64,000 nucleotides of DNA from Microstegium vimineum (GCA_022036555.1 CM039122.1:47109600-47173599); one strand, 5' to 3'; counted from the stretch's first letter, positions 11,394-23,898 are shown. The notes: generated by a model not told the origin, from the letters alone. Numbers and translations: made by a program.

Positions 11394-14166
11394 ATGGTGC
11401 GGCCTTACGCGGTGAAGGGGCGGAAGAAGAAGCGCAAGCTAGAGGAGGCGTCGGCCTCGGACGCTGCCCCGCCCGCCGAAGAAGCGGAGGAGCTGCCACC
11501 GCCAGAGGTGGACAGCGGCGAGGAGAAGGGCATCGAGGAGGATGAGGCAGCAGCGGGGGAGGAGGAGCACGCGGCGGCAGACGGACTCCCAATCGTACCC
11601 AGGACGGTTGATGGGAAGCGGGGGCCCGGCGCCATCTTCGTGCTCGAGAGGGCCTGCCTCGAGGTCGGCAAAGTCGGCAAGGTACAGTGGTTCGGCTGCA
11701 GCAAGGAACTCCTCTGTTTTCTTGTGCTATATTCCTGTTCCAGAACGAATTCGATTCTAGCTCGGTTGGATGTTTATGTCCAGTCCAGTTCAGTCGCGTC
11801 ATTAGCTTTGGGGGATTTATTGGAACAATTGATTTATTGATGAGGTGCTGTTATTACTAGAAAAAAGGGCAAAATCATAGTAATTTTCACCTTATTATGA
11901 AACTGAAATGTGCAGCTTGTTGTGACAACTCCGCAGAATGTGGAAATTGATGAAAGAAATCAAGGATGCTAGCCAATGACTAGTATATTAAGTGTATGCC
12001 TCCTGGAATGCTAGGTATCTTTGCGATTATGCAATGATTTTATCGTTGGCTTGGAGTGGGCCTAGTTGAGATATTGGTGACATCTTGTATGTGTATGGTT
12101 ATAAGTTTATTTTGTACAGGACCAATTGTTTACATGTGTTCACATGGCAAATACGAGGCTTGTAATTTCCATTCTTCAGTTTATGGCTATAGCTTTTGCA
12201 GATCTTTTCCCAGCAAAAGAGTGTTGCTTGCACATCTAGAGTTCCAGTGTTAAGTAGGCATTTTTTTCAGTAATTCTAAAAGTGTCAACTTGATATTACT
12301 AATCACCTCAGGGTAGACTCGGTGTGGTCTATTGTTTACAGATTCTTCTATCTTGTATATAAAAAGACACATTTATACTTTCTTAATTTGGTAGCCTTGA
12401 CCATTGCAGAAACAAAAATTCAAGCATAGCATCTGGGATATTAGTTCTCAGAAACAAAAAATCAAGTATTTCTAAACAAATGGTTATTACCCAATGCATA
12501 TTAGTTGACAGTTTCTTTTACCATTCTGTGCAGACTATGCAAATCTTGAACTCAGATGATCATGCAAATTATTTGAGGAAGCAGAATCGCAATCCTGCAG
12601 ATTATAGGCCTGATATCATTCATCAGGTAATGTAAATTTTTCGTTACCTGAAAACATTGAAAATATACTGGACGACGAATAAAGTGCACTCATCTTTTTA
12701 TTTGATTCGATTCTCAAATCATTTGCTTCTGGTAAATGGAGATCAGGCAATTTTTTAATATCAAGTTATCAAGTACTTTCTTTTGTTATTTCATTTATCC
12801 AATTGGTCAGCTATGCATCCTGTGCTGTTTCGTAAAGAAAACATCAGTGATCCACTAAAAAATAGTTGATTGGGCCTACCCAACAATTATTCGGCTCATT
12901 CCTCTGACGGACATCCTTTCCAACTTGTCTTAGATGATTGTTTCAAAAATGTTTTGCAGGCTCTACTAGCAATATTTGATAGCCCTCTAACTAAGGCTGG
13001 AAGATTACAGGCTGTTTATGTAAGGACTGAAAAGGGAGTATTGTTTGAAATCAAACCACATGTCCGCATGCCAAGAACATTTAAGCGTTTCTGTGGTTTA
13101 ATGTGTAAGTTACTAATAAAACTCTTATACCTTTTGTATCTTATGTGTTTCTGTTATTTTGATAATTGTGCTAATTGCAATTAACTATATAATATGGCAG
13201 CACAATTGTTACAAAAACTGAGCATTACGGCAGTCGGCAAGCGTGAGAAGCTTCTTAATGTTGTTAAAAATCCTGTTACCCGCTATTTACCTGTTGGTGC
13301 ACGTAAAATTGGTGAGATTCTATTGTTTAATATAACACATTTCGTAACAGATAGATTTAGATATGCTAATTGACGGATTTTTATATACTTAGGCCTTTCA
13401 TTTAGTGCCGAGAAGTCAGTCAACTTGTTTGACTATGTTGCCAAATCCAGCGACAATGAACCCCTAGTGTTTGTGGTGAGTAAATAGCTTTTTTGTAAAC
13501 TGAGCTGTTTTGACCCCTTAATGCTTGCACATAATCCCATACTGTCTGCACATTATCTCCAGGTTGGTGCTATGGCCCATGGAAAGATCGACAAGGAATA
13601 CACAGATGACTACATACAAAGTAAGTAACATTTAGTTGAAACACTAAAAATATTGTATGCTGAAAATTTGGATCTGGGTGATGTTTTATTTCCTTGCATT
13701 CCCATAGTTTGGTACTTTGGTTGTTAGTTAGTTCTATACTGGCTCACATGCACTGATGCACATGTAGCAAATGGCCTTGACTTGTTAGCAACTTAGGCTT
13801 ATGACCAGTTTGGATCAAAATATCATCCTGCTTTTGACTAGTTTGAGACTTCGAGTAGCTGGTACTGGCATCCTATTTAGAGAATGAGAAACTAGCAAAT
13901 ATAAATGTCCAAAATTATATACATTGATTGATTACATTGCTTGGACAAAGGGATATTTATTGTCCTGTCTCTATTCTGTTTGTTTTTTCTTTTCCTTGGT
14001 GTACATATTTTGTGAAAACTGCAGTGTCTGCATATTATTTATTTATCTGTATGTTTTCCTTTCAACCGTATTGATTGTTTGTGCAGTTTGCAACTACCCG
14101 CTCAGTGCCGCCTGCTGTTTAAATCGGATATGCAGTGCTCTGGAGCAGAAGTGGAACATCCAATGA
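11394..14166 (+). CDS. EMG1: EMG1/NEP1 18S rRNA pseudouridine N1-methyltransferase
   Basis: Seven exons give 285 residues: 11394-11681, 12534-12626, 12960-13104, 13201-13311, 13393-13475, 13563-13620 and 14087-14166. All introns are GT..AG and phases agree throughout. The N-terminal 75 residues are basic then acidic and low in complexity (GRKKKRKLEEA, then a Glu-rich stretch). The rest is the SPOUT-class Nep1 domain: PADYRPDIIHQALLAIFDSP, KAGRLQAVYVRTEKGVLFEI, RMPRTFKRFCGLM, GAMAHGKIDKEYTDD and NYPLSAACC. Nep1 methylates a pseudouridine in 18S rRNA in the nucleolus and is needed for assembly of the small ribosomal subunit. All core motifs are present, so it appears functional. Confidence 0.93.
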
Positions 14167-14366
14167 GGAACTTTTGACACAAGCATGAGAATCTTGTTTT
14201 GTTATATACAATTAGGCGAATTAGCTAGTAGCATTGCCTGATTATTCATCTTACATGTACTACCCTTCTGTTTATGTACAACACCTAGCTCTGGCTTTGT
14301 TTGAAAGTTAAAACCAAATGTTTCATTGTAGCATTATGACGTGTTTTAGACATCAACGCCGGTGCT

Positions 14367-14698
14367 GAGAGCATCTCCAACAACTTGGAAAAATTGACTT
14401 GCTAAATCTTATGGTTTGACAAGTTGCTAAATTATTTGGTAAGTGGAAAAACCCCCTCTCTCCAACAATTTACTATTTCAACTTGTCAAACTTTTGAAAA
14501 AAAAAAGAAAAGAAAAGGTGGGAGACTGATAACAAGTAAAAAAAAATAGATTTTGTCAAATTTATAAGGATAACAAGTTGGATAGCAACTTGAAAAAAAT
14601 AGCAAGTTGGTTTGAGGAGTTGTTGTTGAGGGAATTTTGTGATTTTGCTAAATTTATAAGGATAATAAATTATTTTAAGGAGTTGTTGAAGATGCTTT
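14367..14698. mobile_element. Probable MITE with GAGCATCTCCAAC ends
   Basis: The left end GAGAGCATCTCCAACAACTT is roughly mirrored at the right by the inverse of AAGCATCTTCAACAACTCCTT. The interior is AT-rich and repeats motifs such as GCTAAATTTATAAGGATAA. The ends are typical of grass Tourist-like elements. Target duplications are not clear, so the borders are approximate. Confidence 0.55.
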
Positions 14699-15784
14699 AA
14701 TGATTCATTGCCTTAAACTGGCCTGTTCATCAAGTCATTTTAGCAAAAAAAAGAAACGAAAAAGAAAAATCGAGTGTTTCGCGTGAAGAGACCAAATTTA
14801 GCGCTACTCAAACATTGCTGTCAGATCTTAAGGTGCTGTTTGGTTGGCTTATTTTGTAGCGATCACACCGGTACTCCATTGCGTTAGTTATTGTTTGTTT
14901 CACGTATGCTGTAATCGGGTCGCACGGGAACACATACGGAGCTTCAGCGCGTCGTTTACGGTTCCTCGTGGGCTGTAACGCTTCAAGCTCGTGTCATTAC
15001 CAAAAATATATTTGCTTCCAGGTCACGGCACCTTGACCAAACAAAATAGTAAACTATTGATTCCCTTCCCATTCCCGCCGGGTACCCATTGTGTGCCGCG
15101 CCAATGTTTAAGCTAGCCTATTCATTTCCTTTTTTTTTTTGGTACTCCCTGCCATTTGGTTCTAGTATGGTTTCTCTGCTCTGCATAGCCCAAATTGCCC
15201 ACACAATACGCATCGAATTCTCACCGGCCGATGTCCAATTGCCCACACAATACGCATCGAACTGTCTCAGGCACCTCAGATTTTTACCTAGCTTGTTATT
15301 TGAGTTGGCCAAAAACAGTTTTGAGAGGTGACCTGAAGAACTATCTCTATTTAACCATTAGCATCTATTCAAAAACTGTTTCTAAAAATCGGTGATTTCT
15401 AGAGGTGTCTAGCTGGCTCTAGAGCATCTATTCAAGTGTTTCTAGAAATCAATAATTTCTAGAGGTAGGCTAATTTCGGACCACATGTAGAAATATATTT
15501 CAAGAGACGGTTAGTAACATAGTCTTCTAGAAATCATTTTTTGAAAAGCGGAAATAAAAATAAAAAATTCCCAGGAGACCATAAAAAAATGGTCATTTGC
15601 ATGAAATATATTTTTTTTTTACTCTTCCAAAAGCTGTCTTTTTGCACGAAATTATTTGGCTTCCTTGTCTACTGGCTTATTTTGATCCTACTATTCTTCG
15701 TCATGACAGCACTAGTGTCATTCAAATTACCAAGAATCCAGTCAAGCATGAGCTAAGCATATTGGTCTTGATGTCTCCTTTATA
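14699..15784. other. Intergenic spacer
   Basis: No gene is recognised. Parts near 14837-15050 have a GCTGTTTGGTTGG left end and a GACCAAACAAAATAG right end, which might be a degraded hAT- or Tourist-type MITE, but target copies are not clear. A short direct repeat at 15193-15261 is listed separately. Several TTTCTAGAAATCA-like words recur at 15380-15540. Confidence 0.4.
15193..15261. repeat. 25-bp perfect direct repeat
   Basis: A 25-base unit that starts AATTGCCCACACAATACGCA occurs at 15193-15217 and again at 15237-15261, a 44-base period. No coding text surrounds it. It looks like a small local duplication. Confidence 0.8.
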
Positions 15785-15993
15785 TGGGCATGTTTGAATA
15801 CCATGGGCTAATTGCTAGCTAGCTTAAATTAGTTCTAGTGCATCCAATTAAAGAGGGCTAATAGGTGGGCTATTTTTTCAACCAAGTCTTTAACTAGTCG
15901 TTGGTTGTTAGCCAACTAGCTAGTCAACCTTAGCTAATTTGAGATAATTTTTAACCAACTAATAACTAGCTCTAGCCCATCTAAACATGCCCA
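15785..15993. mobile_element. MITE, copy 1 of a GGGCATGTTTG family
   Basis: Starts TGGGCATGTTTGAATACC and ends with the inverse of TGGGCATGTTTAGATGGG. The interior (AGTCTTTAACTAGTCGTTGG, AACTAGCTAGTCAACCTT) is shared almost word for word with the element at 16142-16348, so these are two copies of one family 150 bp apart. Confidence 0.7.
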
Positions 15994-16141
15994 TAATCCC
16001 ATTGCCAACAAAATAAAGAAAATTCTCTATTTGGCCTTCTTAAAAAAAACCTTCCCTTATTGGTCCAACAGAATTGAACTTACCTATTTAACCCTGAATC
16101 TACTTTTTGTCTTTTCTGTCAGTTTGTCGTAACAGTGTTAA

Positions 16142-16348
16142 GGATATGTTTGATACCATGAGCTAATTATTTGCTAGCTAATTTCAGCTCAAATTAGCTA
16201 TAGTGCAACCAAACAAGATGCTAATAGGTGAGCTATTTTTTCAACCAAGTCTTTAACTAGTCGTTGGCCAACTAGCTAGTCAACCTTGTTAATTTCATAG
16301 CTAATTTTTAGCCAACTAGTAACTAGCAATAACCCATCAAACATGCCC
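16142..16348. mobile_element. MITE, copy 2 of the GGGCATGTTTG family
   Basis: A 207-bp copy with ends GGATATGTTTGATACC and the inverse of GGGCATGTTTGATGGG. TAA flanks both ends (16139-16141 and 16349-16351), which supports a PIF/Harbinger (Tourist-like) origin. The interior matches copy 1. Confidence 0.75.
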
Positions 16349-16628
16349 TAAGTGAAGGACGAAAAGCCCATTTTCCTCTTGATGCGAAATTAACCATTAG
16401 CACAGTATAGAGGTCAAATTTTCAATGTATATTTTACGGATAAACACAATGAAAAACTGAAGTTTGTATTGTGCTTAAGGTTAATTTCATGCTCAGGCAA
16501 AATGGTTTTTCGTCCTCCACTTAAGACAGTTAGGGTCAACCGGTCAACTGATGGAAAGGCCATAAAAGGAATTAAAAATAGATCTAAGACCAGGACCCAG
16601 AAAGAAAGGCTTCATTTTAACATGGCCT

Positions 16629-16924
16629 TTCAAACTTGAACTTGCAGATTTCTTCACCAAGGCCTGGAGACCTAGACTCGAGATCAACACCATTTTCACC
16701 TACTCAAACTAAACGTGTCAAACTCATATTCTTAGCCACTTTTGGTTTGAGGGGGGGGGGGGGGGGGGGGGGGGGGGTGGGTTAATATATGCAGACATAA
16801 GTCTTCTCTCTTCTGTTTCTCTTCCTAGCCCATGTAGGCCTTACGGCCCTTTGGGCCCATACACTATACTTTTGTAAACTACACTCTCAATGAAACTGTT
16901 GTGTGAGGTCATTCTTCCTTAACA
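16629..16924 (+). mobile_element. Relic of a Ty1/copia 3' end (RNase H tail, polypurine tract, short LTR)
   Basis: The frame at 16629-16711 reads ELADFFTKAWRPRLE, which resembles the end of copia RNase H (the LADIFTK motif), followed by a stop. Next come TTTGGTTTGA, a run of 27 G, and TGGGTTAATATATGC as a probable LTR start at 16778. The LTR seems to end at CTTAACA (16924), so it is only about 147 bp. Everything upstream in the element is missing. Family and LTR borders are inferred from order and position. Confidence 0.6.
16751..16777 (+). repeat. Run of 27 G residues
   Basis: A perfect G homopolymer of 27 bases at the place where the polypurine tract of the copia relic is expected. Such runs are hard to sequence, so the length may not be exact. 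Confidence 0.85.
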
Positions 16925-17221
16925 ATAACATGCTCACAAAATTAGGGTGTAGGAGAAGACCAACACTATAAATAAATGAACATTTACAACGACAAGAATA
17001 GTGCTAAAATTACATACACCGTGCAACATTATATATGATCACAGATTACTAAATAAACCAACAAGCATGCGCATGTGTTTCCACCCTCTATGTACCTGAC
17101 CCATCAGAGACTAAATCTTACACCTGGGATTTCCATAAACGTGCTCACCAGGCTCGGTGACTCAGCAGTTAGCAAATGACGTATCCTGGTTCATGTCTGT
17201 TTCCAAAGACCAGGGATTTTA
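16925..17221. other. Downstream region of the lipase gene
   Basis: Nothing coding is seen. It lies after the stop codon of the lipase gene on the - strand and may contain its 3' UTR. Confidence 0.45.
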
Positions 17222-20200
17222 CTATAGAATGAATTGGTCAATCATATGTTGTATAACATCGGCACCTTCGCTATGCATCACAGGATCTTTTACCTGTTAA
17301 AATTTCATTCCAAGACAGGTTTCCGCCTCAGTATATCTTTCACAAACATTTAAGTGCTGGCCACTAAATTGTTGACAGGGAAAGAACAAACTATGGCACA
17401 TGGTACCGAAGCAAATTTTTACTTCTGAATATGAGAGAACGCCACCGGGAGGCAAAGGCAATACCTGAATCACACTATGTGCTGCAGATCTTACTTTACT
17501 GTTGTGGAAGCTAACATCCATCTTTTCCCATGACACACGCTTAAGTCCTTGTAAAAGGCGTTCTGAGAATAGCAATAGAAGTCAGCCCATCATATGCAGT
17601 CTTTGGTAAGGAACAAAGCATGACAGACACTAAACAATGTTGGATCATGAGTCATGACACAGGTTAACATATGACAAAAACATATGTTTTCCTTCCCTTC
17701 CAAAAAAGCATCTCCTAATGCACTGAAAATGTGGAGACATAGAAAGCTTTCCCTAGAAAACATATGTGAAGCTCCTGGAGTCCTGGTTACTCGTGAATCA
17801 TGATGGATGGATGGTATAAAATGATGGAAGTCCAACATTCTACAATAGAGCAGCATGCCCATGTTAATAAACAGACTGGGCATGTCAATAACTCTATCAA
17901 TCTGGATGAATCAGGAAAATTTCCTTGGATGTGGTTTCGTTCTGAGGCATATCCATGGACTATGGACCGTCTTTTGGAATAAAAAAAAATTGTTGAGTAG
18001 ACCCAGGGGGCCAGGAAAAATGCTATAAAGTCAGAGACCCCACTTGACAATCAGCACGGCATGGGTCATTAAACAGCTACAGTTTGATAGACAGAGGCCA
18101 TGCTCCTATGTCTAGATTTTTTTTAAGCTGCATGAAAAAAGGTATTTTTAAAAACACATACTTTGAGGTTTACCTTCTTTTTGGAAAAAAAAATACCTAG
18201 GATGAACTATGTATTTCTCATTTACAAATCCTGAGCCTAGGAATACTTGAATCGGGTATTCATTTTTCTTTCAGGATTAACTGTGAAGCTTTATCCTCTT
18301 TAAGCATACAGCAACTAAGGAACTCGCTCCTAATATAACAATATGAACATACAACAAAAACTGTCAATCATATTTTGACTAGTGAGCAGGAAGCAGATCC
18401 AAAACTTCCTGGTAGCCCTTCCACTTACGTACTGTGAGAATACATAGAACAGTGAGGCATCACTAATTCAGAGAGAGGTAGGAAGACTGGAAGACACTAG
18501 GAAGTAAATAATAGTGTGTCTCAGTACTCCCATATTATGTTAGCTTTTGCAACATTGCCAACCTGAAAAAAAATTGCCTAGAATTTTCATATTATAATAG
18601 CATTTCATATTTTGTTTAAAAAATATAAATCACAAATAGTGAAACAAACACATGTTTAATTGTATAGCCCAAGCACTAGTACAAACCTTCTAATGTGCAG
18701 TTGTCCGTGTCAGCACAATGATTAGGAACTTCTGCTTTGGATAGTTCCTCATATACAATATGCGGGTAAATCTTGTTGGTTGAATCAACCCACTGGAAGA
18801 ATACTTAAATGCAGATTAGAAATGATAGAATGAAAGAAAAGATCATGTTATCAGTTGGCCAAACCAACACAAGTTGCAATGAAAAGTAGGTTTACCTTGG
18901 GTAGTTCAGAATCTTTTCTGATTGATGATGTTCTCCACCCAACAATATCTTAATCAACATTCAGTTATGGAAAAAACTTTAAACAATGCTTACTACATGC
19001 TAATTTTAGGAGTGAAATAAGGATACGATCATGACCAACATTGGAGTATGCAACACGTCGTTTAAATGCTTGCAAAGCAGACCTGCAACAATAAATTGGT
19101 AAGATATAAGCATTCGCAACCCAGGTATGTGAAAGCAGTTGTCTAAGATAAGCATACATGAACTGCAGGTCCCTCCAATTGTCCACCATCCGTTGCAGCA
19201 ATGGAGGCTTTCCATTATCATTGTCAGTAAGAAAAAGGTGTTTTCCAGTTCTTCCAAATATCAAATGAATGATGTAGCATGCAAAATTTTCAATTGCAGT
19301 AACTCCAAAAAGGAATGGAACCTGTACATTTAAACAAGATAAAATTTCAATCAAGTGTTTGAAGAAACATGTTATGAGTACAAAAGGCTTCTGCAGACCA
19401 AGCTATCATACTATTATTATCACTCAAGAAAGATACTCCCTCCGTATCGGAAATAGAAGACGTTTAGGACAGCGACACGGTCTCCAAAACACAACTTTGA
19501 CCTTTGTTTTTATAAAAATATTTATGGAAAAGTGATATATGTATACTTTTATGAAAATATTTTTCAAGACAAATCTATTCATATAATTTTTACATTTGCA
19601 AACTCAACAATTTAAAAGTTATAGATGATTTATATTCCCAATGTTTGACTCAAACCTTGTCTAAAACGTCTTCTATTTCCGATACGGAGGGAGTAGTTAT
19701 TTTTTACATCAATTTGGAAAAGAAGTGATTCGAATCATTGCTATTTGACTCGGATCTGTTCTGAAAAAGTCGAGGTATTTCGAATTGTTTGTTTCCATGC
19801 AAGGATGACAGATTGTTTTTTATTTCTGAATGTGAACATGAAACACAAACTTAAGTTACTAGGTACCTGCTTATTTCCTCTGGAACCAAGATGCGGTGTT
19901 GCAACTGTTATAAAGTTCACTGCCTCGAGTCCATGTATGGTACCTCTATTGTTGTCATCCAGAGTTTGCGGAGTATTGTCGAATGTTCGTTTTGGTGGTT
20001 TATAAAGTCTTCCAATAGCGTATCTAGCAACCAATCCTCCAACAGAGTGTGCAACAAAAGATATCTTTTTGATATATGGTCTTCTGTCGATTTCTTCAAT
20101 AACCTTCATTGAGATAATTTGTCATCAGTTTGTAGAAGGAACATTTAAAGTAGAGCATAACACATCGTCAGAAAACAAGCAAGAACCATAATGAAAGAAC

Positions 20201-21389
20201 TAACCTCTTGTGCCAATCGTTCACCCATCACATCAACACCATCTAAAGTTAGCTTGTGCATGTTGCGGTTGCTACCTACACATTAAAAAATCATTCAAAT
20301 AAGCATAAGCAAAGATTATAATAACACAGAAACATCGCCACAATCATCTTTAATGATGCAACTTTCTGCATCATCAGTTGCACATGGCTAGGTATATATT
20401 CTTCAAGTAAACAAGATTCCAAGAGCCAAACAAAAAATAGAATATAAGGTAATGCCCCTATCTTATTTCTTTAAGTTGAGTGCCAAGTAGCAACAAATTG
20501 GCATTTGAAAAAGCACGATACAATGGATGCCAGTAGATACAAAATTCACAGCTCATGAGATACTATCAATACAAAGTGATGAACACAATGAGAGAGCTTA
20601 CAATGAACTATAACTTTGCCTGAGAGCAGCTTATCAAAACTGCTCAGCTCCAAACTTCCAATCTGCTGTGCTGTACAACAAAATAATGAGTAAACAGATC
20701 AATACATTGGCCGAAACAATTAAAAATGCTACCTGAATCAAACAAGGCTTAAAAGGATCAATATTATATGGCCCAAATGTAAATAAATGTTGTGAATGCA
20801 CTACTTTACCAAACCGCGTTTCACTTTGGTACTAGTAGTCTATTTAGGTACTCTGAATCCATCAGCATATGGGACCTACTTTTGCGTGGCTAGTTGGAAC
20901 CGCCGACCTGCACAGTGCAGATCTCGTAGCGTCTCCGCATGAGACACCTCGATTCGTTAAGAGCACATTTTATGTCCTCAAACCACTGATTTACTTTATT
21001 CACTCATCAGAAAAAAAACATTGGAAACGCTCATCCCGGAAACTGCTTTTGCACCCCGCGCCGCCGGGTGGAATTAATCCAAACATTGATCAGACGATCA
21101 GAGAACTAACCAGAAGAACCTCCACGTGATCTCGAAACAACCAAAATGTTTTCCCCACGTGAAAAAAGTGTACGGTAACAGGTTTTTCTCGGAGCAATTA
21201 AAAACCGATCTCAATCAATTACGCAGCTGTAAATGGAACGAAAATCAGCTAGAGCCAGGCAAGTAAGTGACCGTACCTCCCGACGATCCCGTGGACCATG
21301 ACCACCAGGTGGTCGGGCCCGGCGGCGGCTTCCGCCGGTGCCTTCTCGGCCACCGCCACCCGCCAGTCCCCTCCTCCCAGGTCACCCAT
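17222..21389 (-). CDS. DUF676-type putative lipase/serine esterase, frameshifted in exon 2
   Basis: Ten exons on the - strand: 21389-21277, 20670-20602, 20275-20205, 20103-19867, 19321-19158, 19082-19027, 18948-18896, 18792-18687, 17562-17465 and 17293-17222. The protein is an alpha/beta hydrolase of the plant DUF676 group related to yeast ROG1. HLVVMVHGI leads the fold, KKISFVAHSVGGLVARYAIG holds the nucleophile serine elbow, and FITVATPHLGSRG, GRTGKHLFLTDND, FKRRVAYSNV, VGWRTSSIR and MDVSFHNSK are family text. The summed exons are 1039 nt, one more than a multiple of three. The extra base lies in exon 2: ADWKFGAEQF is in one frame and KVIVHC in the next, with a TTTT run (20636-20639 on +) between them. 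A donor 5 bases further into intron 1 would keep the second frame open but lose the conserved first text. It may be an assembly error or a young null allele. The substrate is not known. Confidence 0.85.
19436..19693. mobile_element. Stowaway-like MITE in intron 4 of the lipase gene
   Basis: A 258-bp element with near-perfect inverted ends longer than 30 bp (CTCCCTCCGTATCGGAAATA, then GAAGACGTTT). TA flanks both sides (19434-19435 and 19694-19695). Its arms are very well matched, which suggests a fairly recent insertion. It lies between the exons ending at 19867 and 19321 and does not disturb splice sites. Confidence 0.85.
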
Positions 21390-22846
21390 TCACGGATTCA
21401 CCCCCCACCTCGCCGAGGCAGGCGCACCAGCGGGAAGGCTTGTGGGAAGGGGAGCGCGCGCGGGGCAGAGAAGGGCGCACCGGAAAGGGGGAGCTGTCCT
21501 TATAGGGGCGGCGGGTTTGGTTTGGCGAATCGCGACGCGGACGCTGGAGGCGAAACGAGGCTGACGGTGGGAAGATGAAACGGGCAAACCGGCTGTTCGG
21601 GGAGAGTGGATTGGGGTTGATCTGGCGTGGGCTCTGGTTGGAGGGTGACAGCTGACAGGTGGGGCTTGCGGTTGGCCAAGGAGGAGGAGGCCATCTGTCA
21701 GCTCGATCGCTTCGTCTAGGCTAGGGAAAGGCCACGGAAGGACCAAGGACTCAACTACCAGCCATTACTACCGTGCTGCTGATGGCTGGTCTGGTCTGGT
21801 CCTGTCGTGTGCAGGCGTACAACAGCAGAATTGCCGAATGCAGAATTGCCACTGGGCTCCTGAATGGCAGTCTCATTTTAAATGGTAGTATATCTAAATC
21901 CTATTTACAATTTATATGGACTCTGCTAGTAAGTTGGTAGAAAAATCTGTTGATTCTGACTAATTAAATAATATTTTGTGAGAGAGAATAACTGAAATAA
22001 ACTAAAAGTAATTAAAACGAACAGAGCTTTGCTGGAAATTAGTCATTGAACAAATATTGTTCGCTGTGTGTTGTCGTGGAATTAAAATTTAATAATAAAT
22101 AATATTGATAGATACCAAAGGTGCAATCCTGCGAAAGCTTTGTTTTATAACATGCGATTCTAATTTTCAAAACAGAATGTTTTTAAAAAAAACAAAAAAG
22201 GATAAAAAAAAAGGTCATACTATATTTAGGTGCCTGAAATATGGCTTCCATTCAGCGATAGATACCGGCCATCAGCTGAACAAACACCCTTAAAGACATA
22301 CAAAGCTTGAAGCGATATGGATGAACAACACATCACGAACAAACCACAAAATTCAGACAAACCGATGGATAGAAAAAGTGATAAAAAAACACTCTTCAGC
22401 AATATCATCCGCTCCAAGCCGACAACCACTTATACAATGCTAGTGACCACATGGCATGGCACCACAATTAAAAGACAGCCGCAAAACTTCTACAACACTA
22501 ACGACAAATAGTCTTCTTATCCATAGTAGCAACAAGCCAACAACCAACAAGGTATTTTTCCAAAAAGTGATGTCTCCACGAAAAATACAATATGCGCACA
22601 TGCCGATATTAATGATTAACTGATAAAAGTTTTTCCAATGAGTCACGATAATGTTTATGACTTGGCATCCAACAAAGAAGACAATGAAATGCTTAATTTG
22701 CCATCCTTTGAAAGATGGATTTGCCTTCGATGATGTCGACAACTAACACCATGTTCTATCAGGCTATTATTACCAGGTGGGTGTTTGGGCGTCGAAGCTA
22801 AGTTTTGGTGGGCTGCGTTCTTCCATACACACACCACTAAGGCTCT
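21390..22846. other. Upstream region of the lipase gene and AT-rich spacer
   Basis: 21390-21720 is GC-rich and probably contains the leader and promoter of the lipase gene. Beyond 21850 the sequence is AT-rich, with short frames and no recognisable domain. No transposon ends were identified in this part. Confidence 0.45.
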
Positions 22847-23193
22847 GTTTGGTTCTTTAGTCTAAAGACTAAGGTCATGTTTGAATTGGAGGAAGTAGTG
22901 ACTTCTATGTAGTAGTCTCAAATAGCAGCCTCCTTGAGATTTCTATGTAGTAGTCACTACTAGTCCCTCTAGTAGTCCGGGCCCTGTTTGGATTGGAGGG
23001 ACTAGTGACTGTGACTACTAATTAGTCTCAATTAGTCTCAATTTTACCTAACACTTGGATTACTAGAGGGACTAGTAGTGACTACTACATAGAAGTCACT
23101 AGTTACTAGTCCCTCCAATCCAAACAGCGTCTAAGTGTTTGGTAAAATTGAGACTAATTAGTAGTCACTAGTCCCTCCAATCCAAACAGGGCC
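22847..23193. mobile_element. Interleaved foldback MITEs
   Basis: At least two elements with long self-complementary arms overlap. One spans about 22980-23193, opening GGCCCTGTTTGGATTGGAGG and closing with its inverse; its arms of about 75 bases read GACTACTAATTAGTCTCAAT. The other spans about 22876-23130, with arms containing GTAGTGACTTCTATGTAGTA. The end of the second lies within the loop of the first. A further CTCTGTTTGGTTCTTTAGTC end occurs at 22849. TAA flanks the outermost ends. The exact insertion order is not resolved. Confidence 0.7.
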
Positions 23194-23898
23194 TAAACCA
23201 GAAGCTATAACGAACGAATGGATGAAGAATGCGTCATTTGTAGAGTGAAGTAGCTGGCATGCAGGTCGCATCTCCATCCAAAGCAAATTATACGGTCGGC
23301 GTTCGTTGGCAAATGAGCAATAGGCCATCAGTGTTTCGGAACAATACGTAGTTCTCGATATAACTAGTATACCGAAGCTCGACGTGGATGTTAATGTTGA
23401 GATTTAACAATTGTATCAAGCACGTCATTGTGATTTGTGAGGAAGCCAACACAAAGATACAATAGATGCTGCTTGGCACCGCGGATTTGCTAGGTTATTA
23501 CTATCTGCGACCGTGTCCAGTGCACGCAAAGCCAAACCATGGACTTGAACCACACACGATGGCTGAGATTTGCGTGCACAGAACACAGATCCGATCCTTC
23601 AATGCGGACCGTCGTCAGTGGAACGTGTACGCACATGAATTACGTGTCAGAGATCGACATGCGCAAGCGTCGCGCGAGCGCGATGATTTGAAGGCGTCGT
23701 TTGGCGACCGGGCAATGCATATGCACGCAACGAAAAAAGGGCAGTGAAGTCGTGCTCGAGGGATCAGTAAACGATCGAGTTGTGTTGTACTGTTGTCGTC
23801 GTGAAACGTATCGGGGATAATACGTATGTACGCATATAAGTGATACGTTGATGTTGAAAAAGTGGTGTATCTTTTCTCTCTCGCGCGATGATACGTAC
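23194..23898. other. Spacer with no recognised gene
   Basis: Short open frames occur on both strands, for example at 23466-23747, without family text. It is unique sequence up to the start of the direct repeat at 23899. Confidence 0.4.

Noticed and set aside
14837..15060. hAT-like MITE with TGTTTGGTTGG ends
   Set aside because: The ends match poorly beyond the common TTTGGT word and there is no target duplication.
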